A stretch of DNA of 64,000 bases, from positions 1 through 64,000 of the forward strand of contig NZ_UFQQ01000007.1 of assembly GCF_900218015.1 (NCBI RefSeq), written 5' to 3'. The notes beneath the pieces were generated by a model. The model was not told the DNA's origin. It saw only the letters and a program-made list of their open reading frames with translations, and searched no databases. The translations under genes were made by a program, and so were the position numbers. Source of the stretch: Rhodopseudomonas pentothenatexigens (GTDB lineage Bacteria > Pseudomonadota > Alphaproteobacteria > Rhizobiales > Xanthobacteraceae). Positions within the stretch are counted from its first letter, which is position 1; every line of letters starts with the position of its first letter. Shown here in pieces: positions 40,324 through 48,052 of this stretch.

Positions 40324-41382
40324 CTACTTTTTCGTACGCGATTTTGCTCGCTGTCCTTTCAGCTTGCCGTAGGCAGATAGAATTTGCGCGGTGTCGGCTC
40401 CGTCGATTATGCAGTACCGCCGCGGCCGGCGCGGATCATAGGCAAGGCCCTCGGTCATTCGAACGACGGTGTTCTCTATTTTGTTGCAGTGCTGCACGAC
40501 GATCAAGTCGACCGGTTCTTCGAACGCGCGGATGAGTTGATCACCACGCTTGCCCATGTTTGCGGGATGTAGCGGGCCTGGCACGGACGGTCCTTTAAAG
40601 ATGAACGCCGTCGACGTTGGCTCTCCGTCGATCGTTAGGCGCGTGGTCTGAAGATCAGATTTTTCGCCGCCCCAATCCTTCGGCACATAGGGCTCCCCAA
40701 CAATGTCGGCGAACGCTTGCTTGACGTCCGCCTCGGGCATGGCCTCGATCGCTTTGAGTTCGGCCGCTGTTGGCTGAGGACTGCGCTCGATCCGTGCGAA
40801 CGCATCAATCTGCTGCGGATACACGCGAATTGAGGTCGCGATGGGCATTGGAAGCGTTCCAGCGCCTTCAATCTCTTCGCCGATAATGTAGGGGAAGATC
40901 GCAACCTTTTGGCCATGAAATTCGAAGTGGCCGGCAACAAGCATGCGCTTCCTCCCTTTCAAGACCGAGATCGAGGTTGATGAATAGAAATGATCGTTGC
41001 TCAACTCGCCGGCCATTTCGTATTCGACGGCTGCTAGGGGGATGGTCGCTCTAAGCGTGGCATTTTTAGCGGGCTTTCGTTCTTGCGCCCGTCTGAGGGC
41101 CTCAACTGCGCCGGAAAAGGTAAAGACGCCCCATAAGAACCCTAAGATGCGCTCACCCTCGACGTCTCTCTTGGCAACAATCTCGGTGAGGTTCGGAAAC
41201 TGGCCAGATCGCAATAGGTCTTCGGCCGTCGCTGCGACGTCCCTCATGGCATCGGCACGCTCGCCTGAACTGTGAACGAGCGGTTCTTGCGCCTGGGTCG
41301 GGAATTTGATGTTGGCGAGGAGACCCAAGCGCCGGCTGTTGAGATAGTATGGAAAAAGTCTGAGGCGCGCAAAGGCCGCCAT
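40324..41382 (-). CDS. Island protein, possible nuclease-like fold, unknown function
   Basis: A 352-aa protein. ATG 41382 has a perfect AGGAGG 7 nt upstream, which decides the start; longer in-frame starts would run through the GGGTACAG repeats. The N-terminal 240 residues are undefined. The C-terminal part (DLQTTRLTIDGEPTSTAFIFKG, then NMGKRGDQLIRAFEEPVDLIVVQHC and RRYCIIDGAD) resembles a family of bacterial proteins with an AFxxKGP..G motif that I associate with restriction-endonuclease-like folds. The usual acidic residue two before the Lys is absent, so catalysis is uncertain. Confidence 0.6.
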   Translation of the reverse strand: MAAFARLRLFPYYLNSRRLGLLANIKFPTQAQEPLVHSSGERADAMRDVAATAEDLLRSGQFPNLTEIVAKRDVEGERILGFLWGVFTFSGAVEALRRAQERKPAKNATLRATIPLAAVEYEMAGELSNDHFYSSTSISVLKGRKRMLVAGHFEFHGQKVAIFPYIIGEEIEGAGTLPMPIATSIRVYPQQIDAFARIERSPQPTAAELKAIEAMPEADVKQAFADIVGEPYVPKDWGGEKSDLQTTRLTIDGEPTSTAFIFKGPSVPGPLHPANMGKRGDQLIRAFEEPVDLIVVQHCNKIENTVVRMTEGLAYDPRRPRRYCIIDGADTAQILSAYGKLKGQRAKSRTKK

Positions 41383-41469
41383 GTAGATGCCTCCTAAAAC
41401 CATCGCGGCAAACACTTGACTCGTTCGGAACTTCGAACGCCCGTTGCCGGTCCCGTCGGAGATAATATC

Positions 41470-41488
41470 GGGTACAGTTTGGGTACAG
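41470..41488 (+). repeat. Paired GGGTACAG octamers, right end
   Basis: Octamers at 41470-41477 and 41481-41488, matching the left-end pair in sequence, spacing and orientation, 87 bp before the right attachment repeat. Confidence 0.6.
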
Positions 41489-41574
41489 AATGAACGTGAA
41501 CGAACCAAGAAAGGTGTACCCGAAGCGTGGCAAAAAGTGCTGCAATTACAGTGTTATATCGGTCGCCATTCTAT

Positions 41575-41619
41575 TTCGGGACGCAGGGGTCGCAGGTTCG
41601 AATCCTGCCACTCCGACCA
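41575..41619 (+). repeat. Right attachment repeat
   Basis: Exact 45-bp copy of the 3' part of tRNA-Pro, preceded by unrelated sequence, so it is not a functional tRNA. It marks the right boundary of the island. Confidence 0.92.
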
Positions 41620-41835
41620 TTCAGCCTGACCCGACAGGCATTTTCCCGCAATTCTGACTCTCGACGGTCGGCGCTGGTGCCGGAGCGATGCGCGTGGCCG
41701 ATTGACGCTGGTCAAATTGCTGCCGGGCAGCGTATTCCGGGTTTCGGGTTCGCAGGCAGTTTTGCTAGGACGCTGCCCGCCGGTTCCAGGATGGACCCCG
41801 GACCTGTCGCCCTCCTGCCGAATTGCCGAGGACCG

Positions 41836-42375
41836 ATGCTGAGGGACTACCGCGCTTATCTGTTCGATCGCGACGGCAATATCTTCGCGATCGAGACGTT
41901 TCGGGCTGCCGACGATGCTTTCGCGCTGCTGAAGTCGAAACAGATCAGTGGGCGCGGCGGCTTCGAGTTGTGGCGGAGCGGCGATTGGATCGCCCGCGTC
42001 GATGCCGAGGGCCGAGCCTGGACCCCGCCGAGCCCTGCCGAGCGCGAGGCGGCGCTGAACGGCCTGTACAAGGTCGAGGTTGCAGGGGGCGAACTGCAGA
42101 TGACCGGAACGCTGAGTCTGCTCGACGGCGTGGTTCGTGGCGGTCAGGAAACTTTCGCGATTACCGGCCGATATCATTGCAGCGGAGATGCGATCAGCGG
42201 GATGGTGCTGGGGCGGCGTCACAGCCCGCAGCAACGCGGCTATGTGTTTCCGCTCGACGAGGTCCGGCTGCAACTCGATGGCTGGGTGTTCGCCGACCAC
42301 ATCGCCGGCAGCGCACGGGCCGCAGAATTGCCCGATGCCCGCTTCGAGGTTCGGCTGACGCGGCTCGGCGGCTAG
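41836..42375 (+). CDS. GrlR-like protein with N-terminal extension
   Basis: A 179-aa cytosolic protein in two parts. Residues 1-65 (DYRAYLFDRDGNIFAIETF... WRSGDWIARV) look like a short domain seen alone in many Rhizobiales proteins. Residues 73-179 (LNGLYKVEVAGGELQMTGTLSLLDGVVRGG ... ITGRYHCSGDAISGM) resemble the beta-barrel of GrlR, a lipid- or protein-binding negative regulator in enterobacterial type III secretion. No secretion genes are near. ATG 41836 chosen because coding character begins there. Confidence 0.65.
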   Translation: MLRDYRAYLFDRDGNIFAIETFRAADDAFALLKSKQISGRGGFELWRSGDWIARVDAEGRAWTPPSPAEREAALNGLYKVEVAGGELQMTGTLSLLDGVVRGGQETFAITGRYHCSGDAISGMVLGRRHSPQQRGYVFPLDEVRLQLDGWVFADHIAGSARAAELPDARFEVRLTRLGG

Positions 42376-42468
42376 CCGATCGGGGCTTCCCGTTGCGGCG
42401 CCGCCTGGACGCGGTTCCCGCGGAACCAGGCGGTTTGCGCGACATTGAACCCGCAACAGGAGGGTCAG

Positions 42469-42729
42469 ATGTCCAATCGGTTTCGCATCGCTTCGCTCGT
42501 CTACATGATGACCAACGCCGTGCTGTTCGGCATCGGCCTCGTGGCCGTGCTGACCATCCCGGCGCTGGCACAAAACGCGATGGCGTGGGTCCCGGCGGCG
42601 GTGGTGGCGAGCTTCGTGCTGGCGGCGCCGATCGCCTGGTGGATTGCGCCCCGGTTGCGTGCGCGGTTTTGGCGGCACCGCGACGGCGACGTCATTTCCG
42701 GTCCCTCGACCGCCACCGACAACCCCTGA
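42469..42729 (+). CDS. Small two-segment membrane protein
   Basis: An 86-aa inner-membrane protein with two hydrophobic segments (about residues 9-31 and 40-60). AGGAGGG lies immediately upstream of ATG 42469. Function unknown; the layout resembles DUF2798-type or similar small membrane proteins, but I do not assign it. Confidence 0.65.
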   Translation: MSNRFRIASLVYMMTNAVLFGIGLVAVLTIPALAQNAMAWVPAAVVASFVLAAPIAWWIAPRLRARFWRHRDGDVISGPSTATDNP

Positions 42730-42837
42730 GGCTTGTCGGACGGGGTGAGCGGATCGGAGGCGCGAAGCTGGCTTCGAGCCATTCTGCGCCGCGTTCGAGA
42801 TACGCTTCCGAACGCGGCTGTTCGCCGCCCCCGGCGG

Positions 42838-42851
42838 TTGATAAAGATCAA
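42838..42851. promoter_or_regulatory. FNR/FixK box
   Basis: TTGATAAAGATCAA is a perfect match to the FNR/FixK/AadR consensus TTGAT-N4-ATCAA. It lies 61 bp upstream of the Crp/Fnr-type regulator gene, so expression of that gene is probably oxygen-controlled. Confidence 0.8.
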
Positions 42852-42912
42852 CTGTGTACTGCTGGGTCGAGCCCATATCTCGGCAGGTCCAGCGTGAACC
42901 CGGTTGGTCGCG

Positions 42913-43587
42913 ATGAGCTTGCCAGAGATCGATTGGTTGCGGGGCTTCCCGGCGCTTGCCGAGTTGCCAGACGCGGAGCGGAGCCCGCTCGCGGGTGCGG
43001 CGATGGCGATGAGCCTGCCGGCCGGCGCGTCGGTGTTCGCACCCGATCAGCCCTGCGGCATGTTCATCCTGGTCTGTCGCGGCACCGTCCGGGTGTTTCA
43101 GCTCGATGCCGAAGGCAACGAGATCGTGCTGTACCGGCTCGGCCCCGGCAGCATCTGCATTCTCACGACGCTGGCGCTGCTCGCATCCGACAATTACAGC
43201 GCGTTCGCAGTGACCGAGAGTCCAGTCGAGGCGATCGGTCTCCCCGCCGCGACCTTCCACGAGCTGATGGGCAGTTCGGCGCAATTCCGCAGCTTCGTCT
43301 TCCACGCCCAGGCGGCGCGGATGGCGGATCTGATGGCGGTGATCCAGAACGTCGCGTTCGCCTCGATCGAGACCCGGCTGGCATCGCGGCTGCTGGCGCT
43401 GGCGGCCGACGATCGCGAACTGTCGATCACCCACGCCCAACTCGCGGCTGAAATCGGCACCGCGCGCGAAGTCGTCAGTCGGCACCTCAAGACCTTCGAG
43501 CGCCGCGGCTGGGTCAGCCTCGGCCGTGGTCGCGTCGAATTGCGTAACGCAGCACCGTTGCGAGCGGCGGCGCGGACTGGCCGTTGA
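42913..43587 (+). CDS. Crp/Fnr-family transcriptional regulator
   Basis: A 224-aa regulator with an N-terminal cyclic-nucleotide-binding-like beta roll (FILVCRGTVRVFQLDAEGNEIVLYRLGPGSICILTTLALL) and a C-terminal helix-turn-helix (ITHAQLAAEIGTAREVVSRHLKTFERRG). It lacks the N-terminal cysteine cluster of FNR, so it does not sense oxygen through an Fe-S cluster; its own promoter does carry an FNR box. Probably controls the two genes downstream. ATG 42913 is used rather than TTG 42904. Confidence 0.88.
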   Translation: MSLPEIDWLRGFPALAELPDAERSPLAGAAMAMSLPAGASVFAPDQPCGMFILVCRGTVRVFQLDAEGNEIVLYRLGPGSICILTTLALLASDNYSAFAVTESPVEAIGLPAATFHELMGSSAQFRSFVFHAQAARMADLMAVIQNVAFASIETRLASRLLALAADDRELSITHAQLAAEIGTAREVVSRHLKTFERRGWVSLGRGRVELRNAAPLRAAARTGR

Positions 43588-43688
43588 ACGTTGGATGGAC
43601 CGCGCGGCGGCCGGTGACTTGGTCACAGACCGTGACCCTCGCACGCCTTAGAACGAACCTGTCACTCAACCGAGCGAGGGGAACGAAG

Positions 43689-43877
43689 ATGACTGTGAAC
43701 ATGGGAATGATCGATCGCGTGCTGCGTGCCATCGTCGGCGCCGGCCTGATCTATTGGGCGTTGACCGGCGGTCCGATCTGGGCCTGGTTCGGCGTCGTGC
43801 CGCTGCTGACCGCTGCGATCGGTTTCTGCCCGGCCTACACGCTGTTCGGCATCAAGACCTGCTCGACCAAGTCCTGA
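43689..43877 (+). CDS. DUF2892 membrane protein
   Basis: A 62-aa protein with the DUF2892 (YgaP membrane part) pattern: MGMIDRVLRAIVGAGLIYWALTG, a second segment, and GFCPAYTLFGIKTC, the conserved cysteine-containing end. Such proteins often accompany thiol/rhodanese or redox-responsive regulators. It lies about 100 bp after the Crp/Fnr regulator, in the same direction. Confidence 0.85.
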   Translation: MTVNMGMIDRVLRAIVGAGLIYWALTGGPIWAWFGVVPLLTAAIGFCPAYTLFGIKTCSTKS

Positions 43878-43955
43878 CGCCTCGGCTTTCTCGAATAGCT
43901 CCCGGGATCAGGCACAGCCTCGGTCCCGGGAGCGTTGTTTTGCACAGGTGAGATC

Positions 43956-44333
43956 ATGCACAAGAACTGGATCGACATGACGGGCGAGCTCTCGGTGGCG
44001 CTGCGCGAAGTGCGCGGCGGCGCCCCGGACGTCATGAAGGGATTCTCCGCGATCGCCCAGGCCGCCCTCAAGGCCAACGCCCTCGACACCAAGACCAAGG
44101 AGCTGATTGCGCTCGCGATCTCGGTGGCGACGCGCTGCGACGGCTGCATCGGCTTCCACGCCGAGGCCGCGGTGAAGCAGGGCGCCACCCGCGACGAGAT
44201 CATGGAGACGATGGGCATGGCGATCTACATGGGAGCCGGCCCGAGCGTGATGTACGCCGCCCAGGCGGTCGAGGCCTACGATCAGTTCGTCGCCAAGAAG
44301 GCTGCTGCGGCCTCGCCGCCCGCCGCGGAGTAA
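43956..44333 (+). CDS. AhpD-like carboxymuconolactone decarboxylase family protein
   Basis: A 125-aa protein with the redox motif CDGCIGFHAEAAVKQGATRDEI typical of the CMD/AhpD family, which reduces peroxides with a CxxC disulfide. It begins 78 bp after the DUF2892 gene and is probably part of the same FNR-linked set, suggesting a role in redox or oxygen adaptation. Confidence 0.85.
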   Translation: MHKNWIDMTGELSVALREVRGGAPDVMKGFSAIAQAALKANALDTKTKELIALAISVATRCDGCIGFHAEAAVKQGATRDEIMETMGMAIYMGAGPSVMYAAQAVEAYDQFVAKKAAAASPPAAE

Positions 44334-44464
44334 CCGCTGACGGCCCCCGGGTGAATTCCGCTCTGCGGTAGAGCGTTTCGCCTCGGCCGCCACGCAGCCC
44401 CGGCTGCCTTGCGTCGTCGCCCGCGCTGCGTCATATGGTCGGGTCTTGTCCACGAGATCCGACC

Positions 44465-45544
44465 ATGGCGCATCAAATTCAAGAAGTCCTGCAAGCTTTT
44501 GCCGCCGGTGAAATCGTCGTCGTCACGGACGACGACGACCGCGAGGGCGAGGGCGATCTGGTGGTCGCCGCCTCGCTGTGCACCGCTGAGAAGATGGCGT
44601 TCATCATCCGCCACACCTCCGGTATCGTCTGTGCGCCGATCACCATGGACGATGCGCGGCGGCTGCGGCTCGATCCGATGGTGGCGCACAACGACTCCAA
44701 TCACACCACCGCCTTCACCGTCTCGATCGACTACAAGCCCGATGGCGGCACCGGGATCTCGGCGGATGAGCGCGCCTCGTGCTGCCGCGCGCTGGCCAAT
44801 CCGAACGCCGGCGCCAACGACTTCGCGCGCCCAGGTCACATCTTCCCGCTGATCGCCCGCGAGGGCGGGGTGCTGCTGCGCTCCGGCCACACCGAGGCTG
44901 CAGTCGATCTGTGCAAACTCGCCGGCCTGCCTCCGGTCGGTGTCATCAGCGAGCTGATGAACGATGACGGCACCGTCACCAAGGGCTCCCAGGTCGTCGA
45001 GTTCGCCCAGAAGCACAATCTCAAGCTGGTCACCATCGCGGATCTGATTTCGTATCGTCAGGCGCGCGAGAAGCTGATCGAACGCGTCGCCACGTTTCCG
45101 ATCGACAGCCCGATCGGCCCGATGCAGGGCTATGCGTATCGCTCGCCGTTCGACGAGATTGCCCACGTCGCCTGCGTCTTCAACGGCATCGGTGACGGCA
45201 AGAACGTGCTGACCCGGTTCCACAAGCCGAACATCGTCAAGGAGATCTTCACCGGTCCGCGGCGGATGCAGGCGGTGCTCGATCATTTCAAGGCCAACGG
45301 TTCCGGCGTGCTGATCTATCTGCGCGACGGCGCCGCCGGCGTCCCGGTCGCGCCGCTCGACGAGCAGAAGACCGCCGAAGCCGACCGGCATCGGCAATGG
45401 CGCGAGATCGGTGTCGGTGCGCAGATCCTGCGCGATCTCGGTGTGACCTCGATCCGGCATCTCACCACGTCGCAGATCGACTACAAGGGGCTGTCCGGTT
45501 TCGGCATCGAGATCGTCGGCAACGAGCACCTTGAAGGCACCTGA
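44465..45544 (+). CDS. ribB: 3,4-dihydroxy-2-butanone 4-phosphate synthase with degenerate C-terminal RibA-like domain
   Basis: Makes DHBP from ribulose 5-phosphate for riboflavin. 359 aa. The N-terminal synthase domain is intact (VVVTDDDDREGEGDLV, HTSGIVCAP, DFARPGHIFPL, RSGHTEAAVDL). The C-terminal 150 residues follow the GTP-cyclohydrolase-II fold but lack the zinc-ligand motif with three cysteines and the RCDCG segment, so it should not act as RibA. Similar RibB-plus-inactive-RibA proteins are known in proteobacteria. No FMN riboswitch is apparent upstream. Confidence 0.85.
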   Translation: MAHQIQEVLQAFAAGEIVVVTDDDDREGEGDLVVAASLCTAEKMAFIIRHTSGIVCAPITMDDARRLRLDPMVAHNDSNHTTAFTVSIDYKPDGGTGISADERASCCRALANPNAGANDFARPGHIFPLIAREGGVLLRSGHTEAAVDLCKLAGLPPVGVISELMNDDGTVTKGSQVVEFAQKHNLKLVTIADLISYRQAREKLIERVATFPIDSPIGPMQGYAYRSPFDEIAHVACVFNGIGDGKNVLTRFHKPNIVKEIFTGPRRMQAVLDHFKANGSGVLIYLRDGAAGVPVAPLDEQKTAEADRHRQWREIGVGAQILRDLGVTSIRHLTTSQIDYKGLSGFGIEIVGNEHLEGT

Positions 45545-45604
45545 CCGAGGTCTTACCCTCCCCATCAACGTCGCCCGATGCGGCAAGGTCTGAAAGGACA
45601 ATCG

Positions 45605-46819
45605 ATGAGCGTGCGCGCGCAAACCAAGGACAAGCCGGCTGCGGCGAGCTTCAAGTGGGACGATCCGCTGCTGCTGGAAGATCAGCTCACCGAAGACGAG
45701 CGGATGATCCGTGACACCGCGCGCGCCTACGCCCAGGACAAGCTGCTGCCGCGCGTCAACCAGGCGTATCTCGAAGAGAAGACCGACCGCGAGATTTTCA
45801 ACGAGATGGGGTCGCTCGGCCTGATCGGCGTCACGCTGCCGGAGGACTACGGCTGCGCCAATGCCAGCTACGTCGCCTACGGCCTCGTCGCGCGCGAGAT
45901 CGAGCGGGTCGACTCGGGCTATCGCTCGATGAACAGCGTGCAGTCGTCGCTGGTGATGTATCCGATCTACGCGTACGGCGACGAGAACCAGCGCAAGAAG
46001 TATCTGCCCAAGCTCGCCTCCGGCGAATGGGTCGGCTGCTTCGGCCTGACGGAGCCGGACGCCGGCTCCGACCCCGGCGGCATGAAGACCAAGGCCGAGA
46101 AGGTCGCCGACGGCTATCGCCTCACCGGCAGCAAGATGTGGATCTCGAACGCGCCGATCGCCGACGTGTTCGTGGTGTGGGCGAAGTCCGCCGCGCACGA
46201 CAACCAGATCCGCGGCTTCGTCCTCGAGAAGGGCATGAAGGGCCTGTCGGCGCCGAAGGTCGGCGGCAAGCTGAGCCTGCGCGCCTCGATCACCGGCGAG
46301 ATCGTGATGGACGGCGTGGTGGTGCCGGAAGACAACCTGCTGCCCAACGTTGCGGGCCTCAAGGGTCCGTTCGGCTGCCTCAACCGCGCCCGCTACGGCA
46401 TCTCCTGGGGCGCAATGGGCGCCGCCGAGGACTGCTTCCACCGCGCCCGGCAGTACACGCTCGATCGCAAGCAGTTCAACCGTCCGCTCGCCGCCACCCA
46501 GCTGGTGCAGAAGAAGCTCGCCGACATGGAGACTGAGATCACCCTCGGGCTGCAGGCGTCGCTTCGCGTCGGCCGGCTGATGGACGAGGGCAAGATGGCC
46601 CCGGAGATGATCTCGATCGTCAAGCGCAACAATTGCGGCAAGGCGCTGGACATCGCCCGGATGGCGCGCGACATGCACGGCGGCAACGGCATCCAGATCG
46701 AATACCACGTGATGCGCCACGCCCAGAACCTCGAGACCGTGAACACCTACGAGGGCACCCACGACGTCCACGCGCTGATCCTCGGCCGGGCGATCACCGG
46801 TCTGCAGGCGTTTTCGTAA
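45605..46819 (+). CDS. gcdH: Glutaryl-CoA dehydrogenase
   Basis: FAD acyl-CoA dehydrogenase of 404 aa that oxidises and decarboxylates glutaryl-CoA to crotonyl-CoA. The catalytic Glu is in [20 protein letters not shown], a form diagnostic of Gcd[22 protein letters not shown] and [16 protein letters not shown] bind FAD and substrate. It would serve lysine/tryptophan or benzoate (pimeloyl-CoA) breakdown, a well known trait of R. palustris. Confidence 0.92.
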   Translation: MSVRAQTKDKPAAASFKWDDPLLLEDQLTEDERMIRDTARAYAQDKLLPRVNQAYLEEKTDREIFNEMGSLGLIGVTLPEDYGCANASYVAYGLVAREIERVDSGYRSMNSVQSSLVMYPIYAYGDENQRKKYLPKLASGEWVGCFGLTEPDAGSDPGGMKTKAEKVADGYRLTGSKMWISNAPIADVFVVWAKSAAHDNQIRGFVLEKGMKGLSAPKVGGKLSLRASITGEIVMDGVVVPEDNLLPNVAGLKGPFGCLNRARYGISWGAMGAAEDCFHRARQYTLDRKQFNRPLAATQLVQKKLADMETEITLGLQASLRVGRLMDEGKMAPEMISIVKRNNCGKALDIARMARDMHGGNGIQIEYHVMRHAQNLETVNTYEGTHDVHALILGRAITGLQAFS

Positions 46820-46860
46820 GGCGTGGCGTAACGGCGCGCCCTTCGTTCCGCGCTCTGCCG

Positions 46861-46953
46861 TCGTCGCCCACGAAAGCGGGCGACCCAGTATCTCAGGGCG
46901 TTCGCCATATGCGATGGCGGTGAGTACTGGATCCCCGCATGCGCGGGGATGAC
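46861..46953. repeat. Interspersed repeat, two-hairpin type (copy 1)
   Basis: Starts TCGTCGCCCACGAAAGCGGG, passes CCAGTATCTCAG and ends in the hairpin ATCCCCGC...GCGGGGAT (46931-46950). The same plan recurs at 52801-52922 with a longer insert, so it is a dispersed family. Confidence 0.75.
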
Positions 46954-47004
46954 CACCCCGGTGAGGGGTAAGAACAAACAACAATCAAACTGGTTGGAAA
47001 CGCC

Positions 47005-47940
47005 ATGAGCGACGAGAATCGCCCCGAGGACGACGTTCCGTTCAATCGCGAATTCGCGTTGCAGCCGGGCGTCGTCGAGGAGATCCGTCCCGGCCTGCGC
47101 CGGGTGCTGTGCAACAACCCGTCGCCGTTCACTTTCACCGGCACCGTCAGCTACATCGTCGGCCGCGGCAAGGTCGCGATCATCGATCCCGGGCCGGCGG
47201 ATGAAGCGCACGCCGCCGCGCTGCTCGATGCCGTGAAGGGCGAGACCGTCACCCACATTCTAGTGACCCACACCCACAAGGATCACTCGCCCGGCACGCC
47301 GCTGATCAAGCAGGCGACCGGTGCCACGGTCTACGCCGAGGGGCCGCATCGGGCGTCGCGGCCGTATTTCGAGAGCGAGACGGTATCGACCGAATCCGGC
47401 GCCGACCGCAGTTTCAAGCCGGACGTCGAGATCCGCGACGGCGATGTGATCGAAGGTGACGGCTGGACCATCGAGTCGGTGGCGACCCCCGGTCACACCG
47501 CCAACCACATGGCGTTCGCCTGGCGCGAGGGCGATGCGCTGTTCGTCGGTGATCACATCATGGGCTGGTCGACCACCATCGTGGCGCCGCCGGACGGATC
47601 GATGCCGGACTACATGGCGTCGCTCGACCGGCTGATCGGCCGCGACGAACAACTCTATCTCTCCGGCCACGGTGCCGAGATTCCCGAAGGGCCGCGCTAC
47701 TCGCGTTTCCTGAAGCGACACCGCCTGGCGCGCGAAGCCTCGATCCTGCACCGGCTCGGCAAGGGCGAAACCGACATTCCCAGCATGGTGCGGGCGATCT
47801 ATATCGGCATCGACCCGCGGCTGGTGGGCGCTGCCGGCTATTCGGTGCTGGCGCATCTGGAAGACCTGGTGATGCGCGGCGTCGTCGCCACCGAAGGCGA
47901 CCCGGTGATCAGCGGGCGATATCGGCTGGCCCGGAGTTGA
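47005..47940 (+). CDS. MBL-fold metallo-hydrolase
   Basis: A 311-aa metallo-beta-lactamase-fold protein. The metal motif HTHKDHS (THTHKDHSPGTPL), the later TPGHTANH and the GDHIMGWS Asp/His are present. C-terminal winged-helix-like segment (SILHRLGKGETDIPSMVRAIY) matches the LACTB2/glyoxalase-like subgroup, some of which are nucleases. Substrate not evident. Confidence 0.82.
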   Translation: MSDENRPEDDVPFNREFALQPGVVEEIRPGLRRVLCNNPSPFTFTGTVSYIVGRGKVAIIDPGPADEAHAAALLDAVKGETVTHILVTHTHKDHSPGTPLIKQATGATVYAEGPHRASRPYFESETVSTESGADRSFKPDVEIRDGDVIEGDGWTIESVATPGHTANHMAFAWREGDALFVGDHIMGWSTTIVAPPDGSMPDYMASLDRLIGRDEQLYLSGHGAEIPEGPRYSRFLKRHRLAREASILHRLGKGETDIPSMVRAIYIGIDPRLVGAAGYSVLAHLEDLVMRGVVATEGDPVISGRYRLARS

Positions 47941-47974
47941 CGGCGGGGCTGCAGCCGTAGTCGATCGGACGCGC

Positions 47975-48009
47975 GAGCAGGAGCGCGCATCGTCTGTGCG
48001 CTCCTGCTC
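47975..48009. terminator. Bidirectional terminator between convergent genes
   Basis: A perfect 12-bp stem (GAGCAGGAGCGC at 47975-47986, its complement at 47998-48009) with an 11-nt loop, between the MBL-fold gene and the convergent DUF4142/PRC gene. Confidence 0.75.
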
Positions 48010-48052
48010 TCGTCGGCCGTCACGGCGCTCGCAAGGCTGTTGCCAATTTGGG

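Larger units (their letters stand above)
37746..41619. mobile_element. Small genomic island integrated in tRNA-Pro
   Basis: A 3.9-kb segment bounded by an exact 45-bp direct repeat of the tRNA 3' half, the hallmark of site-specific integration by a tyrosine recombinase. Its base composition is clearly more AT-rich than the flanks. Near both ends lies a pair of GGGTACAG octamers in the same orientation. It encodes four likely proteins of unknown function and no recognisable integrase, so it is either a decayed element or one mobilised in trans. Confidence 0.85.

Noticed and set aside
41575-41619. Second tRNA-Pro gene
   Set aside because: Only the 3' 45 nt are present; the acceptor 5' strand and D arm are missing, so it is an att duplicate.
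41444-41629. Small open frame across the right att site
   Set aside because: It runs through the octamer pair and the att repeat and has no protein-like features.
44334-44464. FMN riboswitch before ribB
   Set aside because: The leader is only about 130 bp and shows none of the conserved RFN-element segments.
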